The notes below the pieces were generated by a model. The model saw only the letters and a program-made list of their open reading frames with translations. It made no database searches and was not told the DNA's origin. This document shows positions 35,661 to 44,166 of a DNA stretch of 64,000 nt, one piece after another. The stretch spans positions 4,813,501 to 4,877,500 of the forward strand of contig NZ_CP083952.1 of the NCBI RefSeq assembly GCF_006442545.2, given 5' to 3'. How positions within the stretch are numbered: position 1 is the first letter of the stretch; each line of letters begins with the position of its first letter. Both the position numbers and the translations under genes were made by a program. This DNA comes from Mesorhizobium sp. B2-1-8 (GTDB lineage: Bacteria; Pseudomonadota; Alphaproteobacteria; Rhizobiales; Rhizobiaceae).

Positions 35661-36767
35661 ATGTCACATACGCTCTCGACCACACCGAGACAGGATGGGT
35701 TTCGCGCCCCTGGCGAATTCGAACCCAAATCAGGCTGTTGGCTGATCTGGCCGGAACGGCCGGACACCTGGCGTCTGGGCGCCAAGCCGGCGCAGAAGCT
35801 ATTCGCCAACGTCGCCGCCGCGATCGCACAAAGCGAGCCGGTGACGGTGGCGGCATCCAGCCGCCAGTGGCAGAACGCAAGAGCGCGATTGCCCAGCCAT
35901 GTGCGCGTCGTGGAGATGTCCACCAACGATTCCTGGCTCCGCGACAGTGGCCCCAATTTCGTCGTCAATGATCGAGGCGAAGTGCGCGGCGTCGATTGGA
36001 TCTTCAACGCTTATGGCGGTTTCGACGGCGGCCTCTATTCGCCCTGGGATCTGGACGACCTCGCTGCACAAAAAGTACTCGAGGTCGAGAGAATGGATCG
36101 CTACCGCGCGCCGCTGATCGCCGAAGGTGGTGGTTTGCAATGCGATGGCCAAGGTACGCTCATCACGACCGAGCAGTGCCTGCTCAATCGCAATCGTAAT
36201 GCCCATCTCGGCAAGGCTGAGGTGGAAAGCCGGCTTGGCGACTATCTCGGCGTCGATCACGTCATCTGGCTGCCGCGTGGTTTTGCCTTCGACGAGACGG
36301 ATGGCCATGTCGACGACCTCTGCTGCTTCGTGCGCCCTGGCGTGGTCGCGCTGAGCTGGACCGAAGACCGGGACGACCCGCAATATGAGATCGTGCGCGA
36401 AGCTGAAGAGGTGCTGCGCTCGGCCCGTGATGCGCGGGGCCGCAGCCTGGAGGTGCATCGGCTGCATCATCCCCTCCCGATCGAGACGACGATGGAAGAG
36501 AGCGAGAGCGTGGACCGGGTCGATTCGACCTGGGCGCGGCCAGCCGGCAACAGGATCGCGGCGAGTTACATCAACTACTATCCAGGCAACAGCGTCGTGG
36601 TCGTGCCGGAGTTCGGCTGCGATCTCGACCGGCAGGCAAAACAGCAGTTGGCCACGCTGTTCCCCGACCACAAGGTGGTCGGCATCGAGAACTCCCGCGA
36701 AATCCTGCTCGGCGGCGGCAACGTCGCCTGTATCACCTTACCCGTTTATGCGCCGCAACGGCGTTGA
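35661..36767 (+). CDS. aguA: Agmatine deiminase
   Basis: Converts agmatine to N-carbamoylputrescine, a step of arginine-derived putrescine synthesis or agmatine catabolism. The 368-residue protein of the peptidyl-arginine-deiminase superfamily shows EFEPKSGCWLIWP near the N-terminus, TNDSWLRDSGP (about 90-100), DETDGHVDD (about 213-221, catalytic His-Asp) and the C-terminal nucleophile Cys in GGGNVACIT (about residue 358). Canonical enzymes read GGGNIHCIT, so the residue before Cys is changed. It lies 62 bp upstream of the polyamine-binding-protein start. Confidence 0.9.
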   Translation: MSHTLSTTPRQDGFRAPGEFEPKSGCWLIWPERPDTWRLGAKPAQKLFANVAAAIAQSEPVTVAASSRQWQNARARLPSHVRVVEMSTNDSWLRDSGPNFVVNDRGEVRGVDWIFNAYGGFDGGLYSPWDLDDLAAQKVLEVERMDRYRAPLIAEGGGLQCDGQGTLITTEQCLLNRNRNAHLGKAEVESRLGDYLGVDHVIWLPRGFAFDETDGHVDDLCCFVRPGVVALSWTEDRDDPQYEIVREAEEVLRSARDARGRSLEVHRLHHPLPIETTMEESESVDRVDSTWARPAGNRIAASYINYYPGNSVVVVPEFGCDLDRQAKQQLATLFPDHKVVGIENSREILLGGGNVACITLPVYAPQRR

Positions 36768-36829
36768 GCGGCAAGCGTGCCGAAGTTGAAATTGGAACGG
36801 TGCGCCGCACCTGCGAAAGGAGGATACCC

Positions 36830-37933
36830 ATGCGCTCTCTGCTCTTCCCAATCCTGACTGTCGCGCTTGCCTGCGACATCTGCTTCGGCGTCGCTCGGGC
36901 GGACGATGAGAAGGTGGTCAACGTCTACAACTGGTCCGACTATATCGCGCCGGACACGGCCGAGAAATTCGAGAAGGAGACAGGTATCAAGGTCCGCTAC
37001 GATGTCTATGACGGCAACGAGGTCCTTGAAACGAAGCTGCTCACCGGCGGCTCGGGATATGACGTGGTCTATCCCTCGGCCTTCCCGTTCCTGAAGAACC
37101 AGGTGAAGGCGGGCGTTTTCCTGCAGCTCGACAGATCGAAGCTTTCAAACCACTCGAAAATCGATCCGCAAGCCCTGTCGCTGATCGCGGGCGCGGACCC
37201 GCAGAACCTGCACGCCGTGCCTTACATGGCCGTCACAGACGGCATCGGCTACAATGTCGCTGCCGTCAAGCAACGGATGCCGGACGCGCCGACAGATTCC
37301 TTCGCCATGGTCTTCGACGTCGACGTCGTCAAGAAATTCTCCGATTGCGGCGTCGCCATGATCGATGCTCCGGCGGAGATCATTCCAATGGCTATGAACT
37401 ATCTCCACATCGATCCCAGGTCGACCAGTCCGGACGACCTCGCCAAGGTCGAGGACTTGATGGGCAAGGTGCGGCCCTATATCCGTTACTTCCACTCGTC
37501 GAAATACATCAACGACCTGGCGAATGGCGACATCTGTGTCGTGCTGGGGTGGTCGGGCGACATATTGCAGGCCAAGACCCGTGCGGCGGAATCCGCGAAG
37601 AAGCTGGAGATTGCCTATTCCATTCCCAGGGAAGGCACGCTGATAAACTTCGATACGATGGCGGTGCCGAAGGATGCGCCGCATCCGGAGAATGCCCAGG
37701 CCTGGATCGATTTCAACTTGCGGCCCGATATCGCAGCGGCCAATTCCAGTTATGTTTCCTATGCCAACGCGATCCCGGAATCCCAGCCGCTGATGGATCA
37801 GGCCGTCGCCAAGGATCCCGGCGTTTTCCCGCCCGATGACGTAAAGGCCAAGCTGTTCGTGGTCGAGAACAACGACGCAAAGCTGCTGCGATTGCAAAAC
37901 CGCATGTGGACACGCGTGGTGACGGGACAGTGA
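36830..37933 (+). CDS. Polyamine ABC transporter substrate-binding protein (PotF-like)
   Basis: 367-residue periplasmic binding protein with a signal peptide (about 1-23, ending GVARA). The family start VVNVYNWSDYIAPDTAEKFEKE lies just after it, with the ligand-contact Trp/Ser/Asp residues of PotD/PotF (SDY near the N-terminus; GWSGDI about residue 240). The ATG at 36830 has a near-perfect GAAAGGAGG 6 bases upstream. It follows agmatine deiminase, linking agmatine or putrescine uptake with its breakdown. No permease or ATPase genes are adjacent. Confidence 0.9.
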   Translation: MRSLLFPILTVALACDICFGVARADDEKVVNVYNWSDYIAPDTAEKFEKETGIKVRYDVYDGNEVLETKLLTGGSGYDVVYPSAFPFLKNQVKAGVFLQLDRSKLSNHSKIDPQALSLIAGADPQNLHAVPYMAVTDGIGYNVAAVKQRMPDAPTDSFAMVFDVDVVKKFSDCGVAMIDAPAEIIPMAMNYLHIDPRSTSPDDLAKVEDLMGKVRPYIRYFHSSKYINDLANGDICVVLGWSGDILQAKTRAAESAKKLEIAYSIPREGTLINFDTMAVPKDAPHPENAQAWIDFNLRPDIAAANSSYVSYANAIPESQPLMDQAVAKDPGVFPPDDVKAKLFVVENNDAKLLRLQNRMWTRVVTGQ

Positions 37934-37946
37934 AGCTGGCGAAACG

Positions 37947-38702
37947 TCAGTCGCGCGGAGCCTCCCAGCTGGCGGCCAGCAACTCGACCTGGGAGTGCAC
38001 GCCGAGCTTGCGGTAGACCTGCTTGATGTGGTTGCGCACGGTGCCGGGTGAAATCGACAGGTTTCGCGAAATCGTCTTGGCGCTGCCGCCCTCGATCAAG
38101 AGCCTTGCGATCTGCCTTTCCCTGGCGCTGAGTTGCGACCCTGCGGCTTCGATTGCGGATCCCTTGTCCCGAAGACGGCACAAATGAAGCAGCCTTTGCA
38201 GAATGAGCTTTGTCGCGCTGCTCGCCGCGCCGGCCACCGCCAGATCATGCTCGCCAAAACGCGGCGCGCCGTCGCGTCGCAGAAAGGTCACATAGCCGGC
38301 GGTCAGTCCGTCGAGGTTGAACACGCCGGTTATTTCATCGAAGCTGCCGGAAGGCCCATAGAATTCGCGATAATACGGGGTGCCCTGGAAATCGGCGTGG
38401 CTGAGAGCCGACAACGGCAGCAGGAAATCCTGTCTGGTGCTGGCGAACCTCTGAAAGAAGGGATCCTGGCGATAGATGCGTGCATCATAGTCGCGGTTCC
38501 AGCGATCGGGTCCGGCATCGTCGATGGTCAGGGACGTTATATCGCGACGATAGAATCCAACATAGACACGATCCGAGCCAAGCAGCATGCTTGCCGCCGC
38601 GCTGAAGCGGGCGGACAAGCCTTCGGGCGTTGCCGCCAGGGCCGCGGCGGCCACGCCACCGCTCCAACGTTCAAGCCGGTCGAGAGAAAAATTCGACTGC
38701 AT
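37947..38702 (-). CDS. LuxR family transcriptional regulator
   Basis: 251 residues: an N-terminal sensor-like region (about 1-170, no recognised signal ligand) and a C-terminal LuxR helix-turn-helix (LSARERQIARLLIEGGSAKTI then SPGTVRNHIKQVYRKLGVHSQ, about 185-245). I chose the ATG at 38702 (MQSNFSLDRLERW); the frame stays open upstream but overlaps nothing useful. It is convergent with the polyamine-binding gene (13-bp gap) and could govern it, although that is only inferred from proximity. Confidence 0.85.
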   Translation of the reverse strand: MQSNFSLDRLERWSGGVAAAALAATPEGLSARFSAAASMLLGSDRVYVGFYRRDITSLTIDDAGPDRWNRDYDARIYRQDPFFQRFASTRQDFLLPLSALSHADFQGTPYYREFYGPSGSFDEITGVFNLDGLTAGYVTFLRRDGAPRFGEHDLAVAGAASSATKLILQRLLHLCRLRDKGSAIEAAGSQLSARERQIARLLIEGGSAKTISRNLSISPGTVRNHIKQVYRKLGVHSQVELLAASWEAPRD

Positions 38703-38818
38703 CCGCGCCCAGACTAACGCAAGCCCCGCCAACTTCAAGCTGGCGGGGAACCGCGACGCCACCGGTGAAATCAGTCCTGCGGCCGCCTCCGCGGCTGATG
38801 GCCCATCGATGGTTGGAA

Positions 38819-39679
38819 TCACGCCTTGGCCTGCGACCTCACATGGGCGATGTAACCGCGCACGTCGCCGGCAGGGCCGGCATAGGCCTTTCCGAGCTTC
38901 TTCTCCATTGCCGCCATGTATTCGCTCGCCCATTTGGGCAACGCATAGTCGATGACGGCGAGGAATTCGAGGGTCGCCGCCAGGCGGATGTCGGCGATCG
39001 ACGGGGTCTTGCCGCCGATGAACGGCTTTCCGTCGCGGAAGAAGGAATGGAAGACCTCGAGCGGTTCGGCAATGGCGGCGACCGCCGCCTTCTGCGCCTC
39101 CGATTTCCTGTCCGGATGGGCATCACTGTGACCGACCTCGCCTGCATATTGCGGGAAGCCGAGCGCCGGATAGGTGGCGCGCGCCACATAGGGATAGAGC
39201 GTGCCGATCAGATAGAACATGGCGCTGTCTATCATCGCCCGCTTGGCTGGCGCCTTGGGGTAGAATTTCTCCAACCCATGTTTGTTGGAAAGATATTGCA
39301 TGATGGCGCAGCTCTCCCAAAGCACGCCGCGCGGCAGGCCCTTGTCCTCGATCATCGGCGTCAGATGGGCCGGATTGCGCGCCATGTATTCCGGCGAGCG
39401 CGTGTGTCCCCACGCATCGGTCTCGGCATGGTCGAGCCCGGCGGCGCGGGCAAAGACGCGAACGGTCATGTTGTTGACGCTCGGCTTCAGCATGCTGATG
39501 GTCAGTGCCGGTTTCTTTGCCGGTTTCGCCTTGGCCTTGGCCGCGGTCTTGCCGGCGGCTGCCTTCGACGCCGTCTTGGCCGCTGGTTTGGTCGCTGCTT
39601 TCGCTGCCGGCTTCGCGGCGGCTTTTGACGCTGGTTTGGCTACCGGTTTCCTTGCGCTCTTCGTCACTGCCTTTGCCAC
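38819..39679 (-). CDS. Glutathione S-transferase family protein with a histone-H1-like N-terminal tail
   Basis: 286 residues. The first 59 are Ala/Lys/Pro repeats (such as AAAKPAAKAATKPAAKTASK), resembling the basic tails of histone H1. The remainder is a GST: thioredoxin-like N-domain with ISMLKPSVNN (active-site region), the cis-Pro region LTPMIED and ESCAIMQYL, and an all-helical C-domain (about 145-280). The GTG start has GGGGAGGAAC just upstream, so translation of the tail is well supported. An internal Met63 would give a tailless GST. Confidence 0.85.
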   Translation of the reverse strand: MAKAVTKSARKPVAKPASKAAAKPAAKAATKPAAKTASKAAAGKTAAKAKAKPAKKPALTISMLKPSVNNMTVRVFARAAGLDHAETDAWGHTRSPEYMARNPAHLTPMIEDKGLPRGVLWESCAIMQYLSNKHGLEKFYPKAPAKRAMIDSAMFYLIGTLYPYVARATYPALGFPQYAGEVGHSDAHPDRKSEAQKAAVAAIAEPLEVFHSFFRDGKPFIGGKTPSIADIRLAATLEFLAVIDYALPKWASEYMAAMEKKLGKAYAGPAGDVRGYIAHVRSQAKA

Positions 39680-39706
39680 GTGTTCCTCCCCTTGCCTGTT
39701 CAGTCT

Positions 39707-40288
39707 TCAATATGGATTTTTGGGTGCCCGGTCGGCCGACAATGTCGCGCGCGCGCGTTCCACCAGCGCCTGGATGGCGTCAGCCAGATGCACTTCGGCG
39801 ATGTTGTAGTCGCCTCGCGCGACGCGAAGCTTATGCGCCTCCATCAGGACGTCGGCATGGGTGAAGCCGGCAGGCGGCTCGAAACGGTAGGAGGCAAGCT
39901 CGATCAGCAAGCCGAGCGGATCCTCGAAATAGATCGAATCCATGAAGCCGCGATCCTTGACGCCGCTGTGCTTGATGGCGCGCTCGTCGAGCCGGGCGAC
40001 CGCCTGCAGGAAGGTGACGCGCGACACCGCAAAGGCGATGTGATGAACGCAGCCCGGGTCGGTCGGGGTGCGACGCTTCTCGGCCGTGCGGGTCTCGTCG
40101 GTGAAGATGGTGATCAGGCGGCCGTCGCCCGGATCGAAATACAGATGGCTTTCGGTCGGCTTGTCGAGGTTGGGCTGCTCGAAGATGAAAGGCATGCCCA
40201 GCACACCTTCCCAGAAATTGATCGAGGTCTGGCGGCCGGCACCGACCAGCGTGATGTGATGGACGCCTTGCGACTGCAGTTTCTGCAT
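39707..40288 (-). CDS. VOC family (glyoxalase/dioxygenase-like) protein
   Basis: 193-residue vicinal-oxygen-chelate protein with paired beta-alpha-beta modules. Candidate metal ligands are His in VHHITLVGAG (about 9-10), Glu in FYF-type ESHLYFDPG, His in CVHHIAFAVS (about 80-81) and Glu in IELASYRFEPP. The substrate is unknown. It lies 27 bp upstream of the GST-tail gene on the same strand. The start at 40288 has GGGGGAGAAGG upstream. Confidence 0.82.
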   Translation of the reverse strand: MQKLQSQGVHHITLVGAGRQTSINFWEGVLGMPFIFEQPNLDKPTESHLYFDPGDGRLITIFTDETRTAEKRRTPTDPGCVHHIAFAVSRVTFLQAVARLDERAIKHSGVKDRGFMDSIYFEDPLGLLIELASYRFEPPAGFTHADVLMEAHKLRVARGDYNIAEVHLADAIQALVERARATLSADRAPKNPY

Positions 40289-40626
40289 CGGCCTTCTCCC
40301 CCGAAATATCCGCTCTGGCAGAGGCGGCCGGTCAGGCCGCGCCTGCACATGCTACATCTGGCATGAGCTGAGCGCCAACTCCCTGTCCGTTCCCCGGCGT
40401 CTGCGCGCCTGCCCTTCGGTTTCCGCTTTATGAGACGATGCTAAACCAATCAGCCGTGCCGCGCCAGAAGCCGCATCCGGGACAGGCTGTATTTCGCGCC
40501 GCCGTCCCGTGCCCCAAACGCAAGCACGGTACTGGAGCAGCGCAGTGCGGGATTTCGCCCGTATAGCTGGCAGGAGCGGAGCCGACTGGGGCTGGAACCG
40601 CCTTCATTCAAGCAGGCGCACGCCTT
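40289..40626. other. Intergenic region between divergent VOC and EamA genes; no gene seen
   Basis: 338 bp. I see no coding sequence, tRNA or clear repeat. A GC-rich hairpin is possible near GGCGGCCGGTCAGGCCGCGCC (about 40322-40342). It presumably holds both divergent promoters, which I could not place. Confidence 0.4.
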
Positions 40627-41514
40627 ATGGCCGATATCGCCATTCTCGATACACGCGAAAGGGTTCTCGCCGGCATCTCTTTGACCGGCGCCGCCTACTT
40701 GTTGTTTTCGACGCAGGATGCCTCGATCAAGCTGCTGGTCACCGGCATGAGCGTCTGGCAGATCATGTTCTTTCGCAGCATCACCATTCTTGGTGCCTGC
40801 GCGACCATCGGCGGACGGGCGCTGTTCGCCGAAACGGTGCGCTCGCCGATCGTGCGGCCGATGCTGGTGCGCAGCGCGTTCACGCTTGCCGCCTGGCTTT
40901 GCTATTACAATGCCGCCCGCAGCCTGCAGCTCGCCGAACTGACCACCGTCTATTACGCGGCTCCGATCATCGTCACCGTGCTTTCGGTGGTCCTGCTCGG
41001 CGAAAAGGTGCCTATTCTGCGCTGGCTGGCGGTTCTGATCGGCTTTGCCGGCGTCTTCGTCGCCTGCGACCCCACCCATCTCGGCCTGTCCGTGCCGGTG
41101 GTGCTTGTGCTGACGGCGGCCTTCCTGTGGGGCATCGCCATCGTGCTCCTGCGCAAGACCGCGCTAGCCGAGCGCTCGATGATCCAGCTGCTCCTCAACA
41201 ATTTCTATTTCCTGGTGTTTTCGGCGGTGCCGGCTTTGTTGTGGTGGCATACGCCGGACCCGACGCAATTGCTGCTTCTTGCCGGCGTCGGTGCACTCGG
41301 CGGCATGGCGCAATATCTTCTTTTCGAGGGCATGAAGCGCACGCCGGCATCGATCCTGGCGCCACTCGAATACACTTCACTGCTGTGGGCGTTCGCGCTC
41401 GGCTTCGCGATCTGGGGCGACGTGCCGCGCCGCGAGGTCTTTCTGGGTGCTGCCCTAATCGTCGCCGCCGGCCTGCTGATCGTCGGCGGCGAGCATTTCC
41501 GCAAGCGGCTTTGA
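40627..41514 (+). CDS. DMT superfamily (EamA) transporter
   Basis: 295-residue inner-membrane protein with ten predicted helices in two EamA repeats (first about 15-150, second about 155-290). SLQLAELTTVYYAAPII and GAYLLFS-type segments are typical of drug/metabolite exporters. Substrate cannot be read from sequence. It is followed 54 bp later by another EamA gene in the same direction. Confidence 0.88.
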   Translation: MADIAILDTRERVLAGISLTGAAYLLFSTQDASIKLLVTGMSVWQIMFFRSITILGACATIGGRALFAETVRSPIVRPMLVRSAFTLAAWLCYYNAARSLQLAELTTVYYAAPIIVTVLSVVLLGEKVPILRWLAVLIGFAGVFVACDPTHLGLSVPVVLVLTAAFLWGIAIVLLRKTALAERSMIQLLLNNFYFLVFSAVPALLWWHTPDPTQLLLLAGVGALGGMAQYLLFEGMKRTPASILAPLEYTSLLWAFALGFAIWGDVPRREVFLGAALIVAAGLLIVGGEHFRKRL

Positions 41515-41568
41515 TGTTCATTATTGCTGACGCTACGATGTCAGGATGGAGTGGCGTAGTCTTGCGGC

Positions 41569-42477
41569 ATGACTGATCTGACAGCCACCACCGACACTGT
41601 CGCCGAGCGCACGCTGGGCATCATTCTCGTGTCATCCTCGGCGGCTGTATTCGGCCTGACCGGCGTGCTGACCAAGTCGATCCATGCCGATCCGCTGACG
41701 ATCACCTGCTGGCGCGGCTTTGTCGGCGCGATCCTGATCAGCCTCTACGTGCTGTGGCGCCGCCGCCGTGCCGGCAACCGCGAACCGCTGCGGCTTGGCT
41801 GGCGCGGCTGGCTGCTGGCGGTAGAAGGCGCGCTGGCCAGCATCGCCTTCATTTCGGCTTTCAAGTTTACTTTCGTCGCCAATGTCGCGGTGATCTACGC
41901 GACCTCGCCCTTCATTGCCGCTGTACTGGCCTGGATGCTGGTGCGCGAGCCTTTCCGCCTGCAAACGATGGTGGCCGCGGCCGTGTCGCTGTGCGGGGTC
42001 GCCATCATGGTGTGGTCGGGTTTCGGCACCGGCAACCTGTTCGGCGACGGGCTGGCGCTGCTGATGACGGCCGGCAGTGCGCTCTACATGATCATGGTGC
42101 GCGCCTTCCGCGACACGCCCGTGGTGTGGGCCGGCGCGGTTTCGGCCTTCCTGTTGTTCATACTCGGCTGGTTCGTCACCGATCCCCTGGCGGTCTCAGC
42201 AAGGGACTCGGTTCTGCTTGCCACGTTCGGCGCGTCCTTCGCGCTGGCTTCCATCCTGTGGACGGAAGGCTCGCGGCTTATCCCGGCGCCTGAATCCGGC
42301 CTGCTCGGCTCGGCGGAAGTTCCGTTCGCGATCTTGTTTGCGTTTCTGTTCCTGGCCGAAATACCGCCGATGGCCAGCATGGTCGGCGGCGCGATCGTGC
42401 TCTGCGCGGTCTTTGCCCACGCCGGCCGCGACTGGCTGATGGCACGCTCCCGGCAAGCGTCGTCAGATATTTCTTAA
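41569..42477 (+). CDS. DMT superfamily (EamA) transporter, second tandem copy
   Basis: 302 residues with two EamA repeats and ten predicted helices. It shares the fold but clearly diverges in sequence from its upstream neighbour (for instance KFTFVANVAVIYATSPFIAAVLAWML at about 104-129, where the neighbour has TTVYYAAPIIVTVLS). The two may have arisen by an old duplication or form a two-component exporter; the latter is inference. Confidence 0.87.
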   Translation: MTDLTATTDTVAERTLGIILVSSSAAVFGLTGVLTKSIHADPLTITCWRGFVGAILISLYVLWRRRRAGNREPLRLGWRGWLLAVEGALASIAFISAFKFTFVANVAVIYATSPFIAAVLAWMLVREPFRLQTMVAAAVSLCGVAIMVWSGFGTGNLFGDGLALLMTAGSALYMIMVRAFRDTPVVWAGAVSAFLLFILGWFVTDPLAVSARDSVLLATFGASFALASILWTEGSRLIPAPESGLLGSAEVPFAILFAFLFLAEIPPMASMVGGAIVLCAVFAHAGRDWLMARSRQASSDIS

Positions 42478-42576
42478 AAAATTTCGGAAGTCACGGAACC
42501 ATCACCTTGCCCGGACATTGTTGGTGCGACGGGCCACCCCCCAAGTCCCCCAAACCCCTCGGCCCGTCCTACCTCC

Positions 42577-42603
42577 AAGCCGACCGCAAGGTCGGCTTTT
42601 TCT
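42577..42603 (+). terminator. Rho-independent terminator after the EamA pair
   Basis: AAGCCGACC / GGTCGGCTT stem with GCAA loop, followed by TTTTTCTTT. A partial second copy (GACCGCAGGTCGGCTTTTCC) follows at about 42620-42640. It ends the plus-strand EamA transcript ahead of the convergent LysR gene. Confidence 0.85.
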
Positions 42604-42678
42604 TTGCGTAGACCGGCTCGACCGCAGGTCGGCTTTTCCTTGCCAACAGGCTGATAGCGGAATGCGGCCTCGCTGAAA

Positions 42679-43542
42679 TCAACCAGGCGATCCGGAGAGA
42701 GCCAGGTTGGCAGCCAGCAACGCCGCCAGATCGTTCGCGGACGCATCGGCGCCGACGCGCAGCCGGATCGCGAACTCAGCCATCGGAACAGGCGGCAGGC
42801 CAAGTTCGCGGGGCGCCTCGACAATGCCGGAATGGGCAAAGCGGGGGGTTCGCAAGGTCAGCGCCACGCCGGCATTCACCGCGGTGCGCAGGCCGGCCAG
42901 GCTGGCACTGCCGGCGGCGATGCGATAGCGGCGGCCCGCGGCATCGAGCGCGGCGAGTGCCGCCTCGCGAAACCCGCAATAGGGATCGAGCAGCGCCAGC
43001 GGCAATTCTTCCTGCCGCGAGGCCAGCCCCTTGCTCGAACACAGCCATATCATCGGCTCGCGCAGCACGCCGACCTCGTCCGGCGCCGCCGTCCGCCGCA
43101 TGACGATCGCCAGATCGAGGCTACCGGCCTCCAGCGCCTGCGCCAGTTCGGCGGAGCGGCCGACACGCAGTTCGAGCCTGACGCGCGGATGGCTGGTGGC
43201 GAATGCACGCAACAGGTCCGGCAGGCCGCTATCGGCGAAATCCTGTGTCGTGCCGATGGCGACGCGCCCGGCAGCGCGTGCGCCTTTCAGCGCGAGCCAA
43301 GCCTCGCGATGTACCGCAAGAATGCGCCTGGCGTGGCCTATGAGGTCCTCGCCTGCGGGCGTCAGGCCGCGCCCCCTGCCCTGCGGCGCCAGCAGCGGCT
43401 CGCCGACAATCTCCTCCAGACGCTGCATCTGGGCCGTTACCGCCGACGGTGAGCGGCCGACATTGGCCGCCGCCTGCGCCAGCGAACCGCTGTCGACGAA
43501 CGCAAGGAAGGTTCTGAGCAGGTCGGGATCGAGCGTTTCCAT
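42679..43542 (-). CDS. LysR family transcriptional regulator
   Basis: 287 residues: winged helix-turn-helix at the N-terminus (LRTFLAFVDSGSLAQAAANVGRSPSAVTAQMQRLE, about 8-42, split here) and a LysR substrate-binding domain (about 90-280). It is divergent from a tautomerase-family gene, the usual LysR-target arrangement. A 17-bp palindrome with the LysR T-N11-A spacing lies just upstream of its start (43544-43560). Confidence 0.9.
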   Translation of the reverse strand: METLDPDLLRTFLAFVDSGSLAQAAANVGRSPSAVTAQMQRLEEIVGEPLLAPQGRGRGLTPAGEDLIGHARRILAVHREAWLALKGARAAGRVAIGTTQDFADSGLPDLLRAFATSHPRVRLELRVGRSAELAQALEAGSLDLAIVMRRTAAPDEVGVLREPMIWLCSSKGLASRQEELPLALLDPYCGFREAALAALDAAGRRYRIAAGSASLAGLRTAVNAGVALTLRTPRFAHSGIVEAPRELGLPPVPMAEFAIRLRVGADASANDLAALLAANLALSGSPG

Positions 43543-43543
43543 A

Positions 43544-43560
43544 ATTCGATATTATCGAAT
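43544..43560. promoter_or_regulatory. LysR operator-like palindrome
   Basis: ATTCGATA T TATCGAAT, perfect 8-bp arms around one base, beginning two bases upstream of the lysR start codon. It contains a T-N11-A spacing. The half-site AATTCGAT occurs again at 43575-43582, about 26 bp farther. This matches LysR regulatory and activation sites controlling the divergent lysR and tautomerase promoters. Confidence 0.65.
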
Positions 43561-43654
43561 CTCAAGTTGAAAACAATTCGATTTTTTTGATTCTGGAATG
43601 ATGGCACGGTCTCTCCAACGGCGACCGACGCCGGTCAAACAAAGGAGAAGAAAA

Positions 43655-44062
43655 ATGCCCATCATCAATGTCAGCGTCACCGGCAAGCCGGACGCCACCC
43701 TGTCCGCCGAGATCGCCAGAGAAATAACCGAGATCACCGCCGCGCATCTGCGCAAGGACCCGACGCTCACCGCGGTTGCCGTTTCCTATCTCGACCCACA
43801 GCACTGGTTCGCTGGCGGCAAGTCGCTCGCCGAGCACGGCACCAACACATTCTGGCTCGACATCAAGGTGGTCGACGGCACCAACACCAAGCTCGAACTG
43901 GAGGCCTATCTCAAGACGATCTTCGACGCCTTTGGCCGCCTGCTGGGCGGCGTGCACCAGGAAAGCTATGCTTTCGTGCACGAGGTCCCGGCAGCCGCCT
44001 ATGGCTATGGCGGCAAGACGCAGGAGTTCCGTTTCATCAGCGGGCGGCTGAAGGCGGCGTGA
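43655..44062 (+). CDS. Tautomerase family protein
   Basis: 135-residue protein of the 4-oxalocrotonate-tautomerase-like group. It begins MPIINVSVTG, so removal of Met exposes the catalytic Pro1. The chain is longer than the 60-70-residue minimal tautomerase, as in cis-CaaD/MIF-like tandem-fold members. The ATG at 43655 has AAAGGAGAAG upstream. It diverges from the LysR gene and is probably its target. Confidence 0.85.
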   Translation: MPIINVSVTGKPDATLSAEIAREITEITAAHLRKDPTLTAVAVSYLDPQHWFAGGKSLAEHGTNTFWLDIKVVDGTNTKLELEAYLKTIFDAFGRLLGGVHQESYAFVHEVPAAAYGYGGKTQEFRFISGRLKAA

Positions 44063-44166
44063 GGGCGCCCCTTCCGCATTGACCTTGCCTCGACTTCCGC
44101 TAGGCTCTGCCCCCGGAAGCGGCCGTACAAGAGCCGCAATGACAAAATCGTTGGGAGAGACGCGGT

